DNA of 11,649 bases. It comes from Cephalothrix simula (lineage: Eukaryota; Nemertea; Palaeonemertea; Archinemertea; Cephalotrichidae). The stretch is taken from positions 1-11,649 of the forward strand of contig JAXIUW010197732.1 in assembly GCA_035591015.1 (NCBI GenBank), written 5' to 3'. The translations under genes and the position numbers were made by a program. The notes under the pieces were generated by a model. The model did not search any database, was not told where the DNA came from, and saw only the letters and a list, made by a program, of their open reading frames with translations. Shown in pieces: positions 8,201 through 11,649 of this stretch (position 1 is the stretch's first letter; every line of letters begins with the position of its first letter).

Positions 8201-9644
8201 CTGGAGGAGGCGCGTTGATATTTGGTGGTAGTACAATAGGCTTATTAGATAACATAGGCCTAATAGGTAAATACAATGGTGTATTTGTAGGAAGAAAACG
8301 TTCTTTTCTCGGTCGACCTCGTTTTTTACGTACATTTTTTCCATCTATATCCTTAGTCTTACTAGGCTGATAAATATGGCTGTAAGAACTTACAGGTTTC
8401 TGTGGCAAACAAGTAATACTACTGATAAATGTTCCTTGGGAAACAAGTTCATTATTGGAACTACAAGTCTGTGGTATATCACGACGTATTTCTTGTGCAG
8501 TGGGATGTGAATCAATCACCTTGGTAAAGTTATTGTAATTGTTCTGAGGTTTTGGACGAGCCTCGGGTTCAGGTAGCGAATTAAGTCCATTGGTGGAACA
8601 ACTAGAAAAGTTACTGGGTACTTTGCCATAGGAATTTGACTGTTTATTTGGTGTAGCAACTGAAGAAGTTGACCAGCTAGATGAGTTCTCCAGTAGAGGT
8701 CGAATATCAGAACTACAAGAAAGTGGTTGGGTCTTGGTTCCACAGCAGATGGGTGAATTTTGAGGCTTACTCACTATACTCTCGTTTACAACTTTTCGAA
8801 TTCTCTTCGCCTCAGGATTAATCTCAGCAGTTAATTCAGACTTATCTGACCATCTTCTCTTTATCGTTTCAACAGGTATTAGCAAATCTTTTGAATGATC
8901 TTTATGTTTATATTGTTGATTTTCATTTTCCGAATGTCCTCTTGATGGTAAAACATATCCTGCAGATTGCACAGTCGGGAATTTTGAATTAGGATTACTA
9001 TTGGAATAGCCATTTTTATTAGTACATCCGGGACCACTTACAAATTCCTCATGGCACCCTGGTTTGCTAGTTTGTATTTTAAGTAACTCTTTTCTGGAAA
9101 GATTCGGGACAGTGATTTTTCTTTTATTTGCCAAAGCTTTTTTATTCAGTGTATTTTCCAATACGGGGTCACAATTTTTAAGAAGAGATTGCGTTGAAAT
9201 GTCTTTTACAAGATTTTGGTTAGTTTTAGTAGTTAAATCCTTATCATTCTTTCTTTTATTTCTTTTTTTGCCATTTTTCACAGAATATCCATCTACTGGC
9301 TGCCTTTTATTTGGCAATCCAGCCACATCAGTTCTACCTGAGCTTTCTTCTTCCCATATGGCCGTTTCTGCAAAAACTAGAAGTGACTCAACTTGTGGCG
9401 AAAGAAACTCGTATCCACATTCCTTTTTAGAAAGGTCAAGGGGTTCACTTTCGTTCTTCTGAATAGAAAAATCAGAAACAAGTTTAACACCCTCGCCGCC
9501 TGATATACGTTCAACTAAGCTACTAGTTTTACTGCTTTTTTTTCCAACTTGGTTTTCATCTTTTTCATTTACAGAAGCATATTTTATTATTGAACTTCTT
9601 TGTAGGAGGGTAGAAACATCTGATTCATCAACGGAAATTTCCAT
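5274..9644 (-). CDS. Large AT-hook / PLDLS-motif nuclear protein, probable chromatin-associated (co)repressor
   Basis: One uninterrupted 1456-codon frame, far beyond chance in AT-rich DNA. The start is the first ATG after an in-frame TAA (9651-9653) and a splice acceptor, with A at -3 and G at +4. Seen: PLDLSKK at residues 68-74 (CtBP-binding type); basic NLS-like GKKRNKRKNDK at 125-135; AT-hook KKRGRPRK at 440-447; a proline-rich stretch about 448-500; a likely helical, Cys-poor segment about 605-695; a diverged repeat about 836-1000; a basic region about 1078-1112; a Lys-rich run about 1332-1349; SUMO-type motifs IKHE (K1354) and VKSE (K1404); and a small Cys cluster just before the stop. 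The rest is Ser/Asn/Lys-rich and probably disordered. AT-hooks bind the minor groove of AT-rich DNA and PLDLS recruits CtBP, so a nuclear repressor is inferred. I recognise no catalytic domain and no named family. The frame may continue by splicing (see 4588-4729), so the C-terminus is less certain than the N-terminus. Confidence 0.93.
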   Translation of the reverse strand: MEISVDESDVSTLLQRSSIIKYASVNEKDENQVGKKSSKTSSLVERISGGEGVKLVSDFSIQKNESEPLDLSKKECGYEFLSPQVESLLVFAETAIWEEESSGRTDVAGLPNKRQPVDGYSVKNGKKRNKRKNDKDLTTKTNQNLVKDISTQSLLKNCDPVLENTLNKKALANKRKITVPNLSRKELLKIQTSKPGCHEEFVSGPGCTNKNGYSNSNPNSKFPTVQSAGYVLPSRGHSENENQQYKHKDHSKDLLIPVETIKRRWSDKSELTAEINPEAKRIRKVVNESIVSKPQNSPICCGTKTQPLSCSSDIRPLLENSSSWSTSSVATPNKQSNSYGKVPSNFSSCSTNGLNSLPEPEARPKPQNNYNNFTKVIDSHPTAQEIRRDIPQTCSSNNELVSQGTFISSITCLPQKPVSSYSHIYQPSKTKDIDGKNVRKKRGRPRKERFLPTNTPLYLPIRPMLSNKPIVLPPNINAPPPVFPALWSAPVPYQSHKAPVMSTNTVKFHSQTHAADNLSQFQPDLGSSLSLTLPNSVSSSLVAPTLQTSVAQTLPKVQRTGTTSISNLNSALVNATSTQQHSNQVPFVPVPFQHVQQPMVSTGDFHDKIQFLQAAQVVNDMDYLRQEALKMYPNIFSEAFAQVDKIDQNDPKHSFEMLNRLQELISNPLKKEKLMNLVFEQTLERYISKLCHQMNSVSSPSPKLQMTPSKCSLNSLGNVIRVSESPRQENTKVVVHNEVNYKTNTVHQSMSRNISLQELSSPLDKLPTTMSNIKRTGNSLSTSLTDKNSSMPFRKRKIDSKDSTGVDQNSKTSCAKTSNVDGLHYRNDGLHFRKSNPMLHSSRNVDSLPLGKTYTSLSVENAISDKNEPHSKIASTLNDSKETNVLNSSLDESLKMRTSNNSSQRKTGSDREILRSPECAKNNVIGSSTTASYPAMYLPDRSSNLSLGKDYVAISMEKRKEPQPEVASNNSKGSESEILRGSECAISNRICISTSNPAVTSTGYYVKDPPILKPINQYPVLASNRKSPPFLTPEIPVSDKNLLVSPQTKLNERNFSDGVNKLKQHLKSLTNEINQFVRDSKKDVKKVKKRTRPFGTSFRVRLKRLQNKRKKNLTIDNAPKTVKNSDTLSQTIDFVTSKFYDPYLNKFMNNKIKRNKKIIKRSEKQKMSSRNSLSTNKLIEDESNLSDCSTATIPYGDSDGVINGHANCKDAVNVLQDTTTVNGHMNDHQMIASDDLDKIDSDKTVDFAEVRVKKVNISKLPSSRKRNKKFNSLLKSNVTKKTLPVIEDDIPDDFADGSQRVPDNCTVPDLPIDSESDREIMNNSLTLKCKIRKKKTKMKSKKKEKDEEKINNIKHEYDNEADDERLCELLTSDALPDIVNDINGPNYCKNIKDNQNKSLLSNVKSEIDTDDCENNDLILAKNALCRPCSVLVCDIGHLLPNYNKYCRLRRCTAKLI
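6700..7130 (-). repeat. Diverged internal protein repeat in the AT-hook protein
   Basis: Two related blocks lie side by side. LGK-x-Y occurs at residues 850-854 and 947-951, each followed by an S-x-E segment and then an EP...AS segment. A second shared motif, S(D/E)-x-EILR followed by ECA, starts at residues 909 and 974. The distance between the two motifs is 59 residues in the first block and 27 in the second, so one copy has lost or gained about 32 residues. The matching DNA is also visibly similar around 6700-6725 and 6893-6922. I infer an old intragenic tandem duplication. Confidence 0.55.
8310..8333 (-). other. AT-hook motif (coding)
   Basis: These bases encode KKRGRPRK with the diagnostic RGRP core at residues 442-445, flanked by basic residues on both sides. 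This is the canonical AT-hook consensus of HMGA-type minor-groove binders. It is the only perfect copy in the protein. A second basic segment near residue 1088 has RTRP instead and lacks the glycine. Confidence 0.85.
9429..9443 (-). other. CtBP-binding-type motif PLDLS (coding)
   Basis: Codons CCC CTT GAC CTT TCT give PLDLS at residues 68-72, followed by KK. PxDLS followed by basic residues is the established docking motif for the CtBP corepressor, found in viral and cellular repressors. It sits in an acidic to neutral, apparently disordered N-terminus, as is usual for functional copies. Confidence 0.7.
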
Positions 9645-9653
9645 ATTTATTTA

Positions 9654-9676
9654 CTGTAATGAAAAAGAGAAAAATG
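9654..9676 (-). promoter_or_regulatory. 3' splice acceptor just upstream of the start codon
   Basis: Read on the minus strand, a pyrimidine-rich tract (TTTTTCTCTTTTTCATTACAG) ends in CAG at 9656-9654. The ATG follows after TAAATAAAT, whose TAA is in frame with the coding sequence. This is a near-ideal metazoan acceptor. It implies that the window's large exon is not the first exon and that a 5' UTR intron runs to the right of 9656. No matching donor could be identified in the window. Confidence 0.7.
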
Positions 9677-9711
9677 TAAGTCAATTATGCCTTAAGGCAG
9701 CAAAAACTTGA

Positions 9712-9800
9712 ATGAAACAAACCATCATTTACAGAGGAACTGTTACCAGTAACTGATATCTACTGGTAACAGTTCCTCTGTAAATGATGGTTTGTTTCAT
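9712..9800. repeat. Perfect 40-bp inverted repeat with 9-nt spacer
   Basis: Arm 9712-9751 is the exact reverse complement of arm 9761-9800, with the spacer ACTGATATC between them. The match stops sharply at both ends. It lies 56 bp behind the splice acceptor, so in the pre-mRNA it would form an uninterrupted 40-bp hairpin at the end of the 5' intron. A MITE-like fold-back, a hairpin-RNA source and a recent inverted duplication are all possible. Confidence 0.95.
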
Positions 9801-9843
9801 AGCTGTTACGGGTTACCGGTAAATTAAGGGTCAGTGAAGATTC

Positions 9844-9904
9844 TTTTCGAAAACACACTTATATGGGTCAAATAATAGATGTCTCTGTGTGTTAATTTCG
9901 AAAA
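9844..9904. repeat. Imperfect inverted repeat
   Basis: Arm 9844-9858 (TTTTCGAAAACACAC) pairs with arm 9887-9904 across all 15 bases, apart from a 3-nt insertion (AAT) in the right arm. A 28-nt spacer lies between. The TTCGAA core occurs in both arms, so they also read as a partial direct repeat. It starts 44 bp after the perfect palindrome. Confidence 0.7.
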
Positions 9905-10048
9905 CATACGATTTACAATACAATTGAATTTTTAAGGCACCATGAATTATATTATTTTTCAAATTATAAAAGTTGATTCTCAACTTTAAACCATATTCCC
10001 AGGTTAGGTCAACTATAGGCATCACCTTCGTAGTCCATGAGGGAGGTG

Positions 10049-10127
10049 AAGGCAGATATAGCCAATATCGGCCCACAAGATCCATTCTTCATTCTTGCGG
10101 GCCGACATGGCTATACATTTTAGCCTT
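10049..10127. repeat. Pre-miRNA-sized imperfect hairpin
   Basis: Arm 10057-10080 pairs with arm 10093-10115 with only a few mismatches around a 12-nt loop. After a small internal loop the stem resumes with AAGGC (10049-10053) against GCCTT (10123-10127). The total length of about 79 nt, the roughly 22-nt arms and the internal loop resemble an animal miRNA precursor. A palindromic repeat would look the same, and expression data are needed to tell them apart. Either strand could be the template. Confidence 0.45.
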
Positions 10128-10860
10128 TTGCTACATATTATCCTATAGAGTAGTGATAAGAAGTATTTATTATGAGAACTATGAGAACAATAGAAAAACC
10201 TTAGCGCTAAGAGCAGGTTAATCTTTTATCATTCGGTGATGTTCTAAATTTCAAGTTTGCACGAGTTCATAACTCATGAGCCAAGATAATATTAAAATTC
10301 GTGAGTGTTTTACTAGGCCAGATTAGTGTAAATAGTATGTTCTGACTGTATAACAATATAATCGGCCCCGAAATGATTGAGAAACGACTCAAAACACTTA
10401 AAACAAAAAAACTTCATAAAGTTTAATGGCTGCTACAATATCATTATACTACCGGCCATATCTTTCAGAACATTGAGCACAGTATTATGCTTAGAAATAG
10501 CATTCTCTATGAGTATTTGTATGGGTATGGTCATAACCAAAATTTGGTTATGGTATGGTATGGGACTATGGGTGGATATCAACTGGAAAAGATTCATCAT
10601 TCCCATCTTGAACCCATAGAATTCAGATAACCTGTCTTTCTATAAAATTTCATTGAACCTTACATGTACCATTTAAATATTCTTTTTAAATGATCACAAT
10701 CCCAATTAATTAATGAACGGAAGAATCAGACGGTGATAACATACAATTGGATTAGGAGTCACTTTGTGGAAGGCATGATCAGAGATTGATACAGTGGATT
10801 TATGTAATTTAGTCGGCAAATGCTTGCAAAATCAAACGAAGTGCATGTACAAAAAGGATA
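10128..10860. other. Probable 5' intron or promoter region, no gene seen
   Basis: Contains a 9-bp tandem duplication (TATGAGAAC at 10171-10188), a 12-bp palindrome CTTAGCGCTAAG at 10200-10211 and the 21-bp palindrome at 10532. No exon with matching splice sites for the minus-strand gene was found. Confidence 0.4.
10532..10552. repeat. 21-bp palindrome
   Basis: CATAACCAAA (10532-10541) and its exact reverse complement (10543-10552) flank a single A. GGTATGG direct repeats lie on both sides (about 10524-10560). This may be a small structured repeat or a dimeric factor site. Confidence 0.6.
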
Positions 10861-11012
10861 ATATATGAGGGGGGCATGGAGGTATAACGGGAAGCGGGAA
10901 TCGCCATTTTTGCACCAGGAAAATTGCAAAAATCCTTAACGGGAACGGGAATATGCTTAAAATTATAACGGAAAACGGGATAAGACTCCCCTCCATGCCC
11001 CCCCTCATATAT
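10861..11012. mobile_element. 152-bp fold-back element with terminal inverted repeats
   Basis: The left end 10861-10882 (ATATATGAGG followed by a GGGGCATGGAGG run) is repeated in inverted form at 10990-11012, differing by one base in the G/C run (six G against seven C). The interior has AACGGGA motifs at 10886, 10938-10950 (doubled) and 10974. It also has a nested 9-bp inverted repeat, ATTTTTGCA/TGCAAAAAT, at 10906-10914 and 10925-10933. It is too short to code for protein and no clear target-site duplication is visible. This is consistent with a MITE-like non-autonomous element; the family is unknown to me. Confidence 0.6.
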
Positions 11013-11460
11013 ACATTAAAAAACTGACGCCCATCCGTCTTAAAAACAAAAAGAGAATGTCTATTTCTTGCGAAATTATGATGAAAACAAGTTTGTCAAC
11101 AATTACACCAGTTTAAGGTGGGAACTTTATAATGCTTTATAATGTAGATTATGATGACATATCAATTATACTATTGAAATTGAAATAAAAAATGGTAAGG
11201 CATCTAAAAAGAAAAATATGAAGGGCAAAAATTTTTCGAGATTCCACTCGATTCCACTACAGTGTACAATTTAGGCCACCTTTCTGTTAAGTACGGAATC
11301 AAAGTAGTCTTAATTATTTTTTCTTGTTGACCCCATACCATGTGAATCTATAAAAAAGAACCAAACAATATACATGTATAACTTAATTACCGTATCAATA
11401 GTTTGATATAAGCAGGGAGGTATGAAAGGGGGGATCTAACGTCAGATTTTAATATCTCCC
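11013..11460. other. AT-rich flank, nothing clear
   Basis: A perfect 10-bp tandem duplication (CTTTATAATG) lies at 11125-11144. No open frame of note was seen. Any promoter of the minus-strand gene could lie here or beyond the window. Confidence 0.4.
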
Positions 11461-11649
11461 CGACATTGTGCCCCCCACCGGCATTTCTCTAATACTTGAC
11501 CGATCTTAATGAAATTTGGTAGACACATAGAACTAAGAAAGAACTATTTGAATTTTGATGACGTCATCACAATTTTATGACGTCATAAACACCCATTTTT
11601 TGGTGTATCCCGTTTTCAATTCAAAGTCAAACTGCATAGGAGATAGATT
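11461..11649. repeat. Likely interspersed repeat with two CRE palindromes, cut by the window end
   Basis: TGACGTCA occurs at 11559-11566 and 11578-11585, 19 bp centre to centre, each within a longer near-palindrome (GATGACGTCATC and TATGACGTCATA). The sequence before it (TTGACCGATCTTAATGAAAT) has the look of a dispersed repeat family. This is my impression and not a database match. Confidence 0.3.

Noticed and set aside
9064-9462. Plus-strand 132-codon open frame
   Set aside because: Antisense shadow of the N-terminal coding region, with no domain and biased composition.
5274-9644. Naming the gene ash1 or another specific AT-hook regulator
   Set aside because: Only a generic AT-hook and disordered composition are shared. 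No SET, AWS, PHD or BAH domain is in the window.
9712-11012. CRISPR-like repeats
   Set aside because: The repeats are single inverted pairs, not regularly spaced direct repeats, and the DNA is eukaryotic.

Overview
This looks like nuclear DNA from an invertebrate animal; the clade cannot be fixed from sequence alone. It is AT-rich and mostly non-coding. It has consensus splice sites, simple and fold-back repeats and a decayed LINE, and one very long open exon for a Ser/Asn/Lys-rich nuclear-type protein. There is no operon structure and no bacterial ribosome-binding site. I saw no tRNA, rRNA or CRISPR signal.

Layout, left to right. Positions 1-2160 are a mosaic of old repeats: short open remnants on the minus strand, a CRE/E2F/CCAAT-like cluster, a 39-nt hairpin, small direct repeats, a CA-rich microsatellite, and two about 125-bp copies of the same sequence 548 bp apart. 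Positions 2164-2940 are plain AT-rich DNA. Positions 2945-3960 hold the decayed C-terminal half of a non-LTR retrotransposon reverse transcriptase on the minus strand. Positions 3961-5273 lie downstream of the main gene and may hold its 3' UTR, or an intron plus one more exon at 4588-4729.

The main gene occupies 5274-9644 on the minus strand: 1456 codons in one exon, with a clear 3' splice acceptor 9 nt before the ATG, so at least one 5' UTR exon lies further right. The protein carries a canonical AT-hook, a CtBP-binding-type PLDLS motif, basic nuclear-localisation stretches and two SUMO-acceptor-type motifs. It also has a diverged internal repeat and one compact predicted-helical segment in an otherwise disordered chain. 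Together these suggest a chromatin-bound transcriptional (co)repressor. I could not assign it to a named family.

The region behind the acceptor (9657 onwards, probably 5' intron and promoter) is rich in fold-back DNA. It has a perfect 40-bp inverted repeat with a 9-nt loop, an imperfect inverted repeat, a pre-miRNA-sized imperfect hairpin and a 21-bp palindrome. A 152-bp element with 22-23 bp terminal inverted repeats follows. The right edge has two CRE palindromes in what looks like an interspersed repeat cut by the window end.

The most interesting items are the unassigned AT-hook/PLDLS protein with a possible alternative C-terminal exon, and the perfect 40-bp palindrome beside its first coding exon.
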